From positions 55,853,890 through 55,917,889 of the forward strand of contig OX104134.1 in the NCBI GenBank assembly GCA_944470555.2: a stretch of 64,000 nt of DNA. The letters run 5' to 3'. The DNA comes from Heterobilharzia americana. Lineage: Eukaryota; Platyhelminthes; Trematoda; Strigeidida; Schistosomatidae. A model generated the notes under the pieces. The model did no database searches, was not told the origin of the DNA, and saw only the letters and a program-made list of their open reading frames with translations. A program made the position numbers and the translations under genes. How positions within the stretch are numbered: position 1 is the stretch's first letter; each line of letters opens with the position of its first letter. This document shows positions 1 through 13,639 of this stretch, piece by piece.

Positions 1-3000
1 TACTTAAGAGGAAAGTACATCACTAAATGTCCGTTACATTGTCCCAGTCTCTGTTGTATGACGTATTTAAAGGTGTGAAAAGCCGTTTTGGACTAGAAAA
101 CGTCTTCAAACTTGAATAACCTGAACAATTCTGTAAACTGATTCTAATTTTTATATCATGAACACTAACTTCATTAAAAAATAGTCTTTTGAAGGTATGT
201 CTGTTTAACTGCATCATGCATCGATTTCGGAAAAACAAATAGATAGACATCAGATGACGTCTAGGGACTGATTGTGATAGCCGAATATGAAACGTTTAGA
301 AGAAATAAAGGTTGTACAAACAGTTGGGTAGCGTCACAGAGGCTCTGTAATGACCTTGTCACTGATAGATTTCAGAATCTGAATTCAGTGCCATAGGATT
401 GCGAGGGTGTGGAATGAAGCAGTGAAACGAAGGAGCTATTCATTGGTCTTCAGTTCTCATTGGTTTCAGTTGGTCAACGAAACCAATTTTAAGTGATTTG
501 GATTGGTGCTAGTGAATCAACTAGAGGATAATGATCCCTAGGCAACTTTAAAGAATCATTCCAAGAGAGTTTTTATTACAGACTGACATCATTCGAGAAA
601 TACTGAAAACACGAGAACACTGGAAGGCTCATTCAGCTTAGTTCGGGACTCTTCAGCAATGCGCATCCACAAACCTATAAGGGACTTACATTTACGTTGG
701 TTTGAATATGATTTTTACCCTTGGATGACATCAGCCAGAAAGTCATTGAACGACTGGTTCATCCTTGTTTGCAAATATTTGACAATGCATTCACAATTCA
801 ATACAAGATCAAATTTGAGGATGGACAGCTTCTTTAGGGAGTCCTTTACCATTCAAACACTGTGTTAAAGTCTGTTTTTCAACAACCGTCGATTCACAGT
901 GTAGCGTGACTATCATTTGACGTCATTCATCCTCATTATCGGTTTGGCTGAAGCCACAGGTCATGGCTACTCACTAAAACTCAAGGAGATTCACCATGAA
1001 ACAAATCAGTGGTGAACACTTATTTACTACTCATTATTACACTGGACCCAGATAAATCAGGGTAGTTTGTGGAAGAGTTAACAGAATTAGTAGGACGAAA
1101 GGCGGGTCTTCGATTCCACAGCTAGCCATCAAATGGACTACAATAAAATTAAGATTTAGTTTTAGTACATCCTCTCAATAGTCATAAAATATAAACAGAA
1201 AGTTACGTTGGATCAAAGCAATATGTATGCCAAGTGACGAAGGTTTGTTGAAAGATCGAAAAAAAATTTCTGATTCGCTCAAACAATAATTTGCATTTAA
1301 TTACGCTATCAAAATTCATAAAAGGGCCTAACTGTTTCGAATTTGCATTTAATCAAATGAGTTTAGGTGTCTAAAAAGAATTCATTTTAAGCACAGTAAA
1401 ATACATTCAACAAACTTCAGGAAGAGCCAAACGGTCATTAAAAGTAACATTGTCAAATTTAAGGGGAAGAAGATCACTAATTTCCTTGCAAAAAAAATGT
1501 TTAAATAATGTAATTACATAACACATTATTTGCAGTACGTACGCAAGATGAGTAACTTGAGTACTATTTTAAAATACTAATGTGCATAAGTTATCCAAGA
1601 TTCAACACCTGCAAATAATAGAGTATATAGGGTCCACTTTCTAATTCGTTTTGATAGGAGAGGAGAAATACCATGCAGGGAAAGCTTATATCGTCTTAAA
1701 AACGATGAATGATCTTGTTACTACTTTCGGAGAACACATTAGCCCGGAAGCTTAGTGTCATATTCATGCTCTTAGAATGGGTTTTCCTCACACTGCCAGA
1801 AGTTCTTTCTAGTCGACATCGTAACTGGAATTCTATCTTAGCATTCATTTAATAACTATTCGACAATCAGTTATAGATATAATTTGACGTTAAGATAGTG
1901 AAGTGCGAGTGAAAAAGCTGAAGAGTGACGTTACCAGTTACACATTTCCCGATAACAGGAAGTGTATATGTCTCCTCCATTTTCAGAAGTCTCTTGCTGA
2001 TGAGTTTCGATAAGTATGAAACCTGTGTCTAGAACTTCCAATATCCAGGTATGGGTAAAAATTGCATTCATGCAGTGAATAGTTTCCGAGATGGTTTCCT
2101 TTAAACTGGATCGGTCAGGATTTCTAATTTTTGCGAGCAATAATTAGGTAGAACGAACAAAAAAAGCACACCTTAGTCTAATAAAGTATTAATTTTTTTA
2201 TTGGAGTATTGGATAACTTTAAGCTTAAATCTATGGCAGCCCTTGATTCAATCTCCAACCTGTTTATCGAAGCTGATGCAGAAGTGTAGCTGTTAGCTCT
2301 AGTTTTGGTATCCGAATAGTGGTATTTTCGACATTTCTGTTATCCTTGTTCTAAATTACATTCTTATTAAATGCAAACTGCTGCAGTGGATGCAACGACC
2401 CCCCTTTATGTGGGATTCTTCTTGGTGTTGTCACTTACACCTTGGTAGCAATCAACATCGACTGGAACAAATGGGACTTGTATCCGGGATGTCAGTCAAA
2501 GTAACAGTGGAAAATCCGAAAATCACTGGAGTATATGCTTAGTCGAAAAGTCAGAAACCAGACGAAAATGTGTTATAAATAAACATGGTAACCAAATAAT
2601 AGTCCCGGGTGATTACAATTTTCTATAGCCGCTTTAGGTTAGTCAGTTTTCTCAACCTTGATTAACCAGTTGCCTTGATGTGTTAGCTCACAGATTAACA
2701 ACCGAACAAACGTGATTACACTTCAGTCATATGCCAAGAAAAATTGATATTTCTGAGGGTGACAGGGATTTATATGCGTGCGCAAAACTATAGAATAAAA
2801 CTGATTCTAGTCTTAAGTTGGAAGTTAATTTTTCATGAGCTGCATTTACTTAAAATGTTCCAAACAAATAGAGTTGCTGGGTCACCCACTTTTTTTTCAT
2901 TCACTGTTCGGCGTCTAATCAACAGATTGGTTTTCTTCGAATCAGCACAAAGACACATTATTGTAGAATATATGGTGTGGATAAACTCAGTTGGCAAAGA

Positions 3001-3807
3001 CAATCTGGAAGAAAAGGGGGTATGAGAAAAAAATCTGAACTTGACATTTAGGTAAAGTAATAGAACCAATGATTACGAATTCCCAGTTGACAAAGTAGTA
3101 TACGATTGAAATATGTTGGGCTGAAGAGACTTTGGAAGACATTTTTGCAACTCACCGCTAAACGCCACCTCCGAGCTGTATTATATATATATTCCAAATT
3201 AAAATAAGAGTTAGAAGGACCACGGTTACCTTGATTATGACCTACTGTACTTGATATGGAGCTTTACTTTTTGGTTAACCAAATTAAATAAATAAATCGG
3301 TTTCTTTTTCGGGCTACATCTTATTAGAAGGAAGTAATTTCTGTGGTTTTTAGAGAACTGACTAATTTGAAGGTGATTTTCATAATAAATTGGTAACAGC
3401 CAGAGGATCATTTGAAACAAAAGAGCACTAGGCAGCTTTTCAGTTTAGTTTGATACTTCTAACCAACATATGTCTACGACAGAAGTTGAAAGACGTCGAC
3501 CGCTGCATTTTTGTCTGATGAATCAATCTAGTATAAAGTCATAGTAACTCATTGCAAGTAGTCGTAATCTGGAAGAAAACCACCACTAGGTTTTCAGTGG
3601 TTCGTTAGCTTATATCAACCCATGGAAGTAAACTACCTCAAAAATAACCTGCTCTTTGTGTTGGTATAGAAACATTATCTAAATGCAAGCAATTGAAAAC
3701 GCACATTTTCATTGGGGAGATAATGATTGAATTGATGTTTATTTATACATTAAATTGGGATGCATGTGTGGCTTTTTAGGTAAAACCAATGAGTCCTTTA
3801 ATTCGGT
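1..3807. other. Gene-free AT-rich stretch
   Basis: I see no gene here. Open frames are short (under about 95 codons), lack recognisable motifs and overlap on opposite strands. Parts read like decayed dispersed repeats, for example 610-680. Exons of a gene lying mostly outside the window cannot be excluded. Confidence 0.5.
573..680 (+). repeat. Dispersed repeat, copy 1
   Basis: A degenerate stretch (gagaa..actggaa..cagcttagttcgggactcttcagcaatgcgcatccac) resembles 10,328-10,410 and, more weakly, 57,459-57,550. All three share the order: gagaa(c)a, tggaa, cagttt-like, cctagt-like, gactcctcagca, cgca. The family name is unknown to me. Similarity was judged by eye only. Confidence 0.4.
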
Positions 3808-5120
3808 CTAACCAATAGCTGATACCCTAAAGTGGTGGTCAGGTTTGCATATAACAATCACCCAGTGAGTTACACTGGCTGAAACATTTATTCCTTGAAG
3901 TCCCACAGTGCTTGAAAGGTCTTTCGGATAGAGGTAAGACTGAAGGAAGTTACTGTTAAGGCGTAAATTGATATGCTATGATGGGCGCCCTTGGAACAGC
4001 GTATTGCTGGCAGGACGGGATTTGACAGCATAAAGGTGTTCCCACGAATCATCAGCAGTAGCATGCTGATACTCCCTTTTGGAAAGGTCAGAAAAGGCTG
4101 ACCTCAAAAATAGCACACTACTTCTTGCACTGCTGTCTTTCGGTGCCAGTAGCATGGATTTTCATATCTCGCTTTAGAACAAACAAATCTCAAACCAACA
4201 GTCTTCAAAAGGCTGTATGATAGGCCTTAAGTAGATGTCCTTTATACTAAGCAATCACATAAATCTTTTTTTCTTTTAGGTACCCTCCAGAAAAAACTTT
4301 GAAGGTGTGGCGGCCGGTGAGTGTCAGCCGCTATCCCGTTTTCAGGACTATGCGAAATCAAATAAAACATAACTTACCCTTTTTATCTTCCTTTGCCTTC
4401 ATTTTTTGATAACAATATTACGCCTCTTACAACTTCCTTAATCTATCACTCTGCAACCATTGGCAACGATCAAAGTTGACGAAACATTCGTAGTCCCTTA
4501 CAATAACGCTTTTGATTTCACATTAGAGCTTTCAATGTCCGAACTTTATTCAGAATCAGAAAACAGGCGTCTCTTACCAGAACTCTAACATCAGTGAATG
4601 CTGTATTTCTAAGACAGGTACATAGGACTCGAGTGTAGTTATTAAATTGACCTCACTTGGTCAATGTCGTGAATCTGCAAAACTCACTTGACCAGTGTCC
4701 GGTAATTCCATGGCTACCTCTCGTGGACTTGGTGGTGAAGGTATACCATTAGTTTTCGAAGCAGAAAGTACACTTCTCGATTGGATACCAGCCATGTGTG
4801 ATGTCTGATTGAATGGATCTGTTATAACTAGGAAGGATAATGAGACTACTTGATATTAATTTGTAATATCAGCCTATACGCCAACCGACTGCAGTTCGGA
4901 TGATGCAGAGTATGAGTTCTATCAAAAGCTGTCGATTTCGCCATGAAAGCAAAACATTCAGACAGGGTCCTAATAACAGGTGACTTAAACATTCAAATAA
5001 GAAAGCTGAGACAGTCAGAAACGTATCTTGGAGGTACCCACGGGAACCAATGTCGACGAACCGACGAATGTAATCACCTCTAACTGTTTGAATCTGCTAA
5101 TCGCTAACTTCAAGTATATT
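3808..5120 (+). mobile_element. Old RTE-type retrotransposon A, 5' part (fossil)
   Basis: The stretch runs parallel, with many substitutions, to the 5' half of the RTE element at 37,670-41,476. It has the same 5' leader order (agctga.acc, gtggtggtc.gg, ttgcatat.acaat), a leader block near 4,300-4,340, a GAFNVRTL-like endonuclease start near 4,525, and an SAYAPTDCSSD-like block near 4,868-4,900. Frames are broken throughout, so it is a relic. Homology stops near 5,120 within the endonuclease region, where an oppositely oriented RTE begins, and resumes at about 8,935. The ends are approximate. Confidence 0.75.
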
Positions 5121-8100
5121 ACTATTATTAGAACACAAACGTGGTACAGCAAGGGCACCAAGAAATGCGTGACACAAAATAATATGACAACATTATGAAG
5201 ACGTAAAACGAAGGGAAGTGGATAAGTTAAAAAGAGAAACACAATAAGAATAGAATTAGAATGGCAATCCAGTAAGGTACATTCGAAACGTAACATTCAT
5301 TACTTTTCAGCGGCAGGAGATAGAAGGAAGCCACAGCATGATCACCACTGATTTGGATTCTGAGTCATATCTGATGACGTCCTAAGCCACTCAGTTCTGT
5401 GACCTCTCGACCCCACCCAGAGAGTCGTGATGCATCAACACATGTTAACCTGATATAAATATTCTTCACCTCACGGCGCCACGTTGTACACTGACCGCCC
5501 CTTAGTTTCTCCCATCCGGTCCCAGGGTTAGTAAACAATGAACGACGTGGGAGCCGTTGGAACGACATGTGTAACACATGTCCAAGCCACCGAAGTCGGT
5601 GTTTCCAGATGGCTTCACTTATTGAATGATGATCTCCATCATACCCGAACACATGCTATCGTACGTCAGAATTACTTACATGGTGTTGCTATCGGATACA
5701 AGCAGTCCTACGGAGACAACGATGATCGAACACAGAGAGTCGTTGCATATCCTCAGCTCGGAGAGGCCAGGTAGGTTTCACAGGCGTATACAACTGCTCG
5801 CACCAAAACGTTGTAAACCCAACCTTTTGCGGTCAGACTAACGTCGCAACGCAGCCAAAGGTGACTTAGATTGATGTATGCCCCTCTGGTTTTCGATATG
5901 CGGTTGGAACTTCCACCACTCACACCTCCACCAGGACTCACACAACCACCAAGATACACGGACTTTTTGACTACTTTCAACGATTCACTACTGAGGGTGA
6001 GGGCAAGCATAGGCTCCTTCCAACCGCGCAAGTTACTTTGCACTTTATTGGTGCAAAGTACATACCATACTTACGGACACTAATCGCCAACTGATTAAGT
6101 GCGACTTGAGCAGCCTATGTGTTAACACACAGTAGGAGGATATCGTCCTCATATTCAACGTAGAATTGCCGTCCTCTAGGTAGTAGATCTACACCACCAT
6201 CACGCACTTCAGAGCTGTTTCAAAAATGTCGTTGATGGTGAAGTTAAAGAGGAATAGAGAAATCACGCAACCCTGCCTAACCTTACTGCTGGTTTGGAAC
6301 AATGGAGATTGGTGGTTGTATGCCCTCTCTACTTGAGATGTTATTATGAACGGATATCAAGATGTTAAGGGATTTCTCAGGCGCGCTCCTCTCCAACAGA
6401 CAGTTCTAGAGTACAGCTCTGTCCGATAAATCGGAGGCAGTCCTAACGTCAAGGAACACAGCGACCATTGACCTGCAATATTTGTGGCAATGTTCAAGCA
6501 TCTGGAGGAGGGTGAACACATCATCAATGAATCCACGAACAGAACGAAACCCAGCCTGCTCCTCGCGAATCACCTCCTCACGTGTTTTGTATAGTATGCG
6601 AAGTATAATAGTGAAAGGAAACGAAAAGACAGAGACGAAGGAAGGAATGTTTAAGGTTAACAAGTGGTACGTACTCGTTAAATATGGTACACTAAGATAG
6701 TCATTTGTAAAATGTGCTTGATTTCTTCTTCTGCTTCTCTCTTGATTTGCTCTTCATACGCACGCGTTTTCTCTTGGTAGAATACTCACCTATTGCTCAT
6801 ATTTCATTATGATTTCTGCCGCCCTCTCAACATATACTATTTATATTCATTCTTATCAGCAACGCTCAGGACAATAGCAGCCAATACTTTCGACGCTACT
6901 GGTTGCAGACTAACACCCGATGATTGTCATATACGTTACTTAGATTTTTTCTACAGATGGGTATAACAAAGGCTTCATTCGAGAGTGATGGAGCACTCTC
7001 AGTCTGTCATACTTTCTCAAACAATATAATCACTTCCCTAACTAGAGTCTTTCCTCCATCCTTAAAAAGAGCCGGGGGTAATTTGTTTGGAACAGGTACC
7101 TTGTGGCGTTTCGAGACTTGAAGTTCCTTATGAACCTCTGCTTTGTTAGGTGAGTCAATGTTAACTGATCATGGAGCACGATATGCTGAAGGCGACAAAG
7201 CTGGGACTGTGAGACAGGTAAACTGCTCTCAGAAGTGCTTCGCTCAGCGTTCTAAGTGTTTTTGAAAGTTGTTTATCGACGTACCATCTACCTCATAGAC
7301 TTTCTCATTGACACCTGACTTCTTGCTGCCAGTGGCTCCAATGAGCTGGAACAGCTTCCGACTGTTGCGAGATGCAGCTCCCGCTACCATCTCACTTGCG
7401 CCTTCTGACCACAGAGCCTCACGGTTCATGAGTAAGCGTTGCACTGGCTATCCGCCGGAATGGTCTGACGGGCGTTAAGTAGTTACAGGGAGCTCGCAGA
7501 CCCAATGTTTATTAGCGGGACGTTCTTCCAAGCCACAAGCGGCTTTACTGGCCATTTCCATGGCATCTTGCAAAAACAGCCAATGCTCGTCTACAATTTC
7601 TGGAGGATAGGTAGCCAGACTTAAATCTAGCTCTGATTGGTATTTAGCTAAAATGTTATATACAACTAATTTCCTCGTATCGGTCTGTTTAGGACGATGA
7701 CTTTGATGACCACCAAAACGCAAGACGAGCTCAGCATACGCTAAAGCATGATCAGAGTTCAGACAAGTATTCTATGTGGAGCGGCAGTCCTGTAAGCACC
7801 CGCGCTATCGGCAGCTGATTGGGATATGATTTATTTGAGTCCAGGCTTCAGTGGCAGAGGGAAGACGCCAAGTACCACAACGGCGATGGCTGTTTCGGAA
7901 GTTGGTGCTGGCCAGAATAGGTTGTGATCTGCGCATAGCTGCAGAAGACGATCCCCATCATCCGACCTGCGACTAATTGGTCCCCATTGATCACCTAAAC
8001 GACTTTCTTCTGTGTAGATGCACAACCTGGACATTCAAGTCCCCAGCTAGCGCTACGATATCTGTAGAGCGCACTTGGTTGAGATGGTCACTCAGCTGAT

Positions 8101-8420
8101 GATAGAACTCATCCTTGGTTGCATCTGGGCTGCAACCCGTCGGGGCATAGGCAGAGATGACAAAGAGACATCGTTTCTGTTAACGACTACTTCCTACTCG
8201 AGTTGAACCTTGTAGCCTAACAGCACATAGACGACTGTTGGTGGGGATCCAGTCGAACAGTGCAGCTTCGGCTTGAGTACTTAGTGCGTCACCGACACCA
8301 GCGAGGCCAGTACCCGGTCCTACAGGGTCCCCAGATGGCCGCACATGAAATGTACTTTTCGAGCTGACAGAGGGGGAGCTAATTCGAAGCACTTCACTGG
8401 GATCTGGTATACGGGTACAG
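5121..8420 (-). mobile_element. Old RTE-type retrotransposon B (fossil, nested in A)
   Basis: On the minus strand the pieces follow RTE order. Near 8,400-7,470 lie endonuclease and linker remnants (SAYAPTG-like, VxALAGDLNVQ-like). Near 7,444-7,244 is a linker relic with the SRQLFQLIG-like motif. At 6,663-6,406 is an RT block with QAGFRSVRGFIDDVFTLLQ and VFLDV. Near 6,043-5,753 is a YLGG-to-CETY block. At 5,652-5,365 is the C-terminal HRLRWLGHVLHM block. Stops and frameshifts separate all pieces, so no functional protein is encoded. The minus-strand 3' end abuts the point where element A is interrupted, so I infer that B jumped into A. The 5' limit is uncertain, because similarity fades after about 8,420. 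Confidence 0.78.
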
Positions 8421-8934
<514 letters not shown>

Positions 8935-10300
8935 GAGGGACTGTCTCGCTTGACTTCCGCTGGCATCAATTCAACGATGAGTCATTGTCAGAGAAGATGG
9001 GTGGAGGATGGTCGCCCACTCAGGAATTCCTGTTCGAACTCCAGTCACGAGTTATTACAGGTACGTGCAAATATCTGTATCTTGATAGTTGCAAAATACA
9101 GGCACCAATAAACTTGTGTATGCAGGGTCGGAAGATGAAAACGTCAGGTGCATATTTGAGGAGATACCTAAGCATTAATCCAAACCTAACATCCTGAGGA
9201 AAACTGGTGTAATATTAAGTCTGCTGTAGAAACAGTCGGTAATCTACACACAAAGATTTGCAAATGCCAATGGATTTCTCAAACGTCATGCTAACTGACT
9301 GATGCGAAAAACTAATTCCAGCTGGCTCTGAACGTAGCGAAGAGCGAAAGCAACTCAAATGAAAATTGACTGAGTCTTCGCAATGATCATGAGTTGTGGC
9401 AGATCGAGAGAGAGGGATGGAGATGGCATCAGTATGAGGTAATACCAGGCAATTATTTTGGCTTATTAAGAATACCTTAGACATGATAGCCTGATATCTC
9501 TTGTCGCTGATTAGAGTGAATCGGCCACTATTGGCCTCTGGCATTTGAAGCAATTAATCCGGGTTCTAGTCTCATGGGGAAAACCACTTCACTGAGAAGT
9601 AGTACACCAGCTGAAGTCTCAAATAAGAAGAAAGGTGCGTCTTGCATCTCAAATCCAAGCCACTATCCATTATTAACATTAAGTATGCAGGCAAGAAGAT
9701 GACTATGGTCAGTAAGTTATTACAGAAAATGATGGGACTCTACTAACCTTTCAGGAGATGGCTAGAACATTGGAGAGAACACACTGAAGTGTAGTTTAGT
9801 TGAACCACAGCAGCGATCGGTTACATTGTATCCAGCCAGCTCCTGAACCGGACGTAAGGGCCGGTCCTCCAGATGTTCTCGAATTTGAGATTGCTTTACA
9901 CCGGAAACGATGCGAAGTAGCAGGATTTGACAGTTTGCTATCAGACGTTTTTAAAGACGGAAGTAGAGAATTACTAAGTAGAGGGGCTAGTGGGTAGTGC
10001 ACAGAAATCAGTATTAGTCCCGTCAGATTGGCTAACTTCTCTGACTATTCCAGCCTATAAGAAAGGAGAGTTCATCTTGTGACAACCATTTTGACTAATA
10101 TCCTGTCCAGAATCCTTGACCCCGTAGTTGTCGGATGCCAAACCGTAGCTTAGGAACAGCAGACTAAAGAAAACAAGGCAGGTTTAAGGCCTGAACGACA
10201 ACGCATCGACCAAAACTTTACTCTGGATCAGGTTATACAGCATATGCATCCCGGCGAAAACACTTGGGATATTTCTATCTGGATCAGTTATTTGGTTTTA
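8935..10300 (+). mobile_element. Old RTE-type retrotransposon A, 3' part (fossil)
   Basis: Homology to the RTE coding region restarts here. It has a degenerate gactgtctcgcttgacttccgctgg (cf. 38,944-38,965), the endonuclease C-terminal block near 9,000-9,080, the linker block with 'ccagctggctctgaacg.agcgaagagcgaaagcaactcaaa' near 9,317-9,360, and the RT N-terminal block near 10,030-10,240 with a degenerate QAGFRP-like motif. It is riddled with stops. It begins where the 3,808-5,120 part ended, which supports one interrupted element. The RT is truncated near 10,300, where a different dispersed repeat takes over. Confidence 0.7.
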
Positions 10301-10309
10301 GGTTGGAAT

Positions 10310-10410
10310 TAACATGGGCTGACATCAGCTGGAGAAACATTGGAAACCTGGACATCAGTTTCGTCCTAGTATAAGACTCCTCAGCAGCGCGCACTCACGA
10401 CTCCACCAGG
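10310..10410 (+). repeat. Dispersed repeat, copy 2
   Basis: This contains the best-preserved version of the repeat (gagaaacattggaaacctgg, then cagtttcgtcctagtataagactcctcagcagcgcgca). Related, more decayed copies lie at about 573-680 and 57,459-57,550, all in the same orientation. It sits directly 3' of the truncated RTE A and outside the inverted repeat. Confidence 0.5.
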
Positions 10411-10582
10411 GATTGTCAGTGAACCGAAAGGCATTGGAGCAGTCACGAGAATATTTAACAAGCACGCAACGGGAAACGTTCTCTATGCAAACCCACGTAG
10501 TCATGCGGTGGCCTATGACGAGATATCGACATAACAAAAATTAGTAGGAAGTTGCTTTCTTAACTTTGGAGAGATACTGAAA

Positions 10583-10921
10583 CTACAATAAATCCCGTCT
10601 TCGTCTAAAGGTTCTTAGGGATCTACTAGTTTCAAGTCGGCATTCGTCACATATAGACACAAACTGACGACAAATCTTCAACCAAGGCACTGGATCAAGA
10701 TTGGGCCACATCCCAAATTTTAAAGCAATAGAAAAGAGCTGACGACTGAATTCCAACACGGCGGCTCGATAGCAACGCTTGCCGGAAAAACTCAGAGTCC
10801 TGGAATCGATTCTTTGCGTGGTGTAGGTGTGCACCGTTGCGGGGTCCCACGCCAGGACGACACAACTGTCCGGTTCTTCCAGGTCTCCAGGGGTCTTCTG
10901 GCCAATGTCATACTGTGACAA
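10583..10921 (-). CDS. Unrecognised 112-codon open frame (left arm copy)
   Basis: I do not recognise this frame. The predicted 112-residue product is rich in Arg, Cys and Trp, ends in a basic stretch (RSLRTFRRRRDLL), and has no clear signal peptide, membrane segment or repeat. The identical frame occurs in the right arm at 46,388-46,726. That says nothing about selection, because the arms as a whole are nearly identical. It lies at the extreme outer end of the arm, next to dispersed repeats, and could be a repeat-derived chance frame. Coding status is doubtful. Confidence 0.2.
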   Translation of the reverse strand: MSQYDIGQKTPGDLEEPDSCVVLAWDPATVHTYTTQRIDSRTLSFSGKRCYRAAVLEFSRQLFSIALKFGMWPNLDPVPWLKICRQFVSICDECRLETSRSLRTFRRRRDLL

Positions 10922-13639
10922 ATAGCAACTTGAAACTCTAATCCCATCTCATAACCTACTTTGTATGGTGGCGAATAGCCCAGCGTATTGGCAGATGTTA
11001 ACTTAACCTGGACGAGAATATCTCATTTGTTCTCAGGTGGTTTTACCGCCGGTGTCGTCGAGTGTCATGCAACCAGGCGCCAGTTCAAGCTTTCTTCAAA
11101 GAATTAAGAAGAGTGAAAACGAAGTAGCACGTTGCTGAGATAGGAGGCAAGTTTGAATCCGTGACCCGTGCAACGAAAAAACTTAATCACCAGATAGCAC
11201 GGGAATATACAGCATCAAAATCAATGTTGATGGTCGAAAGGATAGGCGAGATAACACCAAAAAGCAACGTTTTGAGAACTGAAGCTGTAAATGAAAAGAC
11301 CGGAGGGGAAGAGCAATTAAGGGCTTACATCACTAATTTTCTCACTCAGTCTAACCTCCGTCCCGGTTTTGGGGCCAGGTGATCGGCACCTGATAAATAT
11401 TTCCTTTCGTGAACGCATTAGAAGCTCTACACACACCGGGTGGAATCTTCGAAGATGGGCGACCAGGATTTTCTAAGATTTTATAGTTAATCATCTCCTC
11501 TGGTGATCAGAAAGGAGGGTATGCTAAGACAAATAGACGCTTTTCATATGGTTTATGTTGTGACCTAGAAACAACCATCATCCCTCGTCACCTCACCTCT
11601 GCTGAGAGGGAACAACTGATCACAAATAACCTATACCTGGTGACGATGAGTGATGCGGACATGAGTGTGATTTGGCTTTGTTGTTCGTTTTCCTGGTCAG
11701 GTGTCAACTTCTTATTTCTTGGACACTTATGCAGCGTCTTAATGAGCATTAACAATAATAAAAATCGTATTTCTTAGACAGAACCAAGCCACTTCCGAAG
11801 GCGAAAACGTGAAGGCGATTTGACCGATTGTCTTGGAATACATTTTCATGTTTATGGATTATAGTGAATGAAATATAGTCTGTGATAAGTTCGGATGAAG
11901 CAGGTCCTCATACCCAGCATACTCGCAGTGAAGGAAATTAGCTTGGGGATGAACTACCGGTTGGTGCTGAGTTCCTTGAAAGCGAAAGCTTCGCAGTTCA
12001 GCGAGCGAAAATCAAAACAGTCGCTGTACAGGGGTAAAGGTTGGCACCGGCCGATGAATGCTAAAACTGGGGAGAAAAATCACGGATTTTGTGAAAACTA
12101 AGTGTCTGGTAGAACAAAGTGCTCACACATTAAAGGTTCATTCGGCCTAACAACCACTGTTAAGCAAAACATGTTGTCAGATGGCGGTTTCCTAGGATAT
12201 CTTCTATAACTGTCGTGGAAACAACAAGACCAGAGATATTCCTGAGTGAAACAGAGCTTCCACATGTTCAAGTAAGTGAAGATAAACTTCTGAGGGTAAC
12301 GCCGTTTTCTGTCGATTGGTACTAATGGAAGAGAATATAACCGTCGCGATGGCCGAGTCCACAGCAGCTTAGAGATTACCGTAATTTAAGATCACTGGCA
12401 TGTAGTAGGAATAGGGAGCTTAAACCACAAATGATCAACAGTCAATAAGAGAATTATGAGTACATTTGAAGTTTTTTAAGGCACCACAAGGTGCCACTGC
12501 TAAGACTGGGACAATTCAACCAAATCTAACGAGAAATTTTCCCGCTCTTAGTCACTCTACAGATCGGATAGCGTTCCGGCAAACTTTAAGCGAAAGAAGT
12601 CGACTATCATGGTTTCGAAGGCTGTAGCGAATCCGAATGAAAAGTCCAGCTCGAAAAACACAATAGCATCCAAATTGTCCTCGTGAGCTACAAATGTTCT
12701 CCATCATCCCAAAATCTAACCTGCGTCAAAGACTGCTCGTCGATCGAAAATGAGCTAACCCCGAGGACAATTTTGTTCGCCCCCAAAAGTCAATAATTTG
12801 AAAGTAGGCCAGCACGGATATGTCAGTTTTGTCACCTAAAATAATAACCCCCTAATTAGATACTTGGACCTATCCTGATAGGCGAGAAACCAACCATATA
12901 TTGGGACACAAACGTCAAGGATCAAGACTAGTGTCAGTAATAACAGACTGGTGAACACAATTTCAGTTACTCCCTAGATCATGAGGAAAATGGCGACAAT
13001 CAAATGTCAGATTACCTAATGCAATCTAACTATATCATATTCTAGCAGTACAGTAATCTCCCCTCTTCTGCTGATGCTACTATGATATCAAGCACGGTGA
13101 AAATATATCCGACCTATTTTAAATACCGCAAGAAAACGATAGTTCTCACTCGCAGAAGCAAATACTTCATTGCAGAACGTCATTCGGGCTCACTGTTTTC
13201 ATCCAATTATGAAACTATACACTCGAAAACTACTACCAAACAGTTTAATGATATGCTGAACAGTGGTTGCACATTCGGCGAACCTTCAACGCCTGCAAGG
13301 TACCTATTCGACCCGCAGCGTGAATGCCTAGGCTTAGTTCCAAGCGTTAACAGCAACTACTTGCATTTCCGTAAACCAGTTAGCGAACCGGGCGCGCTAA
13401 ACCGCATATCCCTACTTATCATTTTCTACTCGTGTTTGTTTCTTGCCTCATAAGTACGATTAAATATATATTCATCCAGCATGGACTTTACAGAAAAATT
13501 CATCGCAATAAAGATATTCTACCGATTCGAGATTACAAGACACAATGCATCAACGTTTACGTATAGACTTCAAGGACTGCACGTAATCCACTCTCTCCGC
13601 ATATAAACAGAATTATATCCAACTGAACAGGCAACATAT
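10922..13639. other. Arm segment without a recognised gene (mirrored at 43,670-46,387)
   Basis: No gene is supported. Two frames stand out only by length. One is at 11,161-11,382 (plus, 73 codons, Lys/Arg/Glu-rich). The other is at 13,082-13,453 (plus, 123 codons, basic N-terminal half, C-terminal hydrophobic stretch ending FYSCLFLAS). Neither has a family signature I recognise. GC-richer patches near 11,340-11,460 read like dispersed repeat sequence. Confidence 0.4.

Noticed and set aside
13082..13453. 123-codon frame as a membrane-anchored protein gene
   Set aside because: No signal peptide or family motif; its presence in both arms follows from arm identity and is not evidence of selection.
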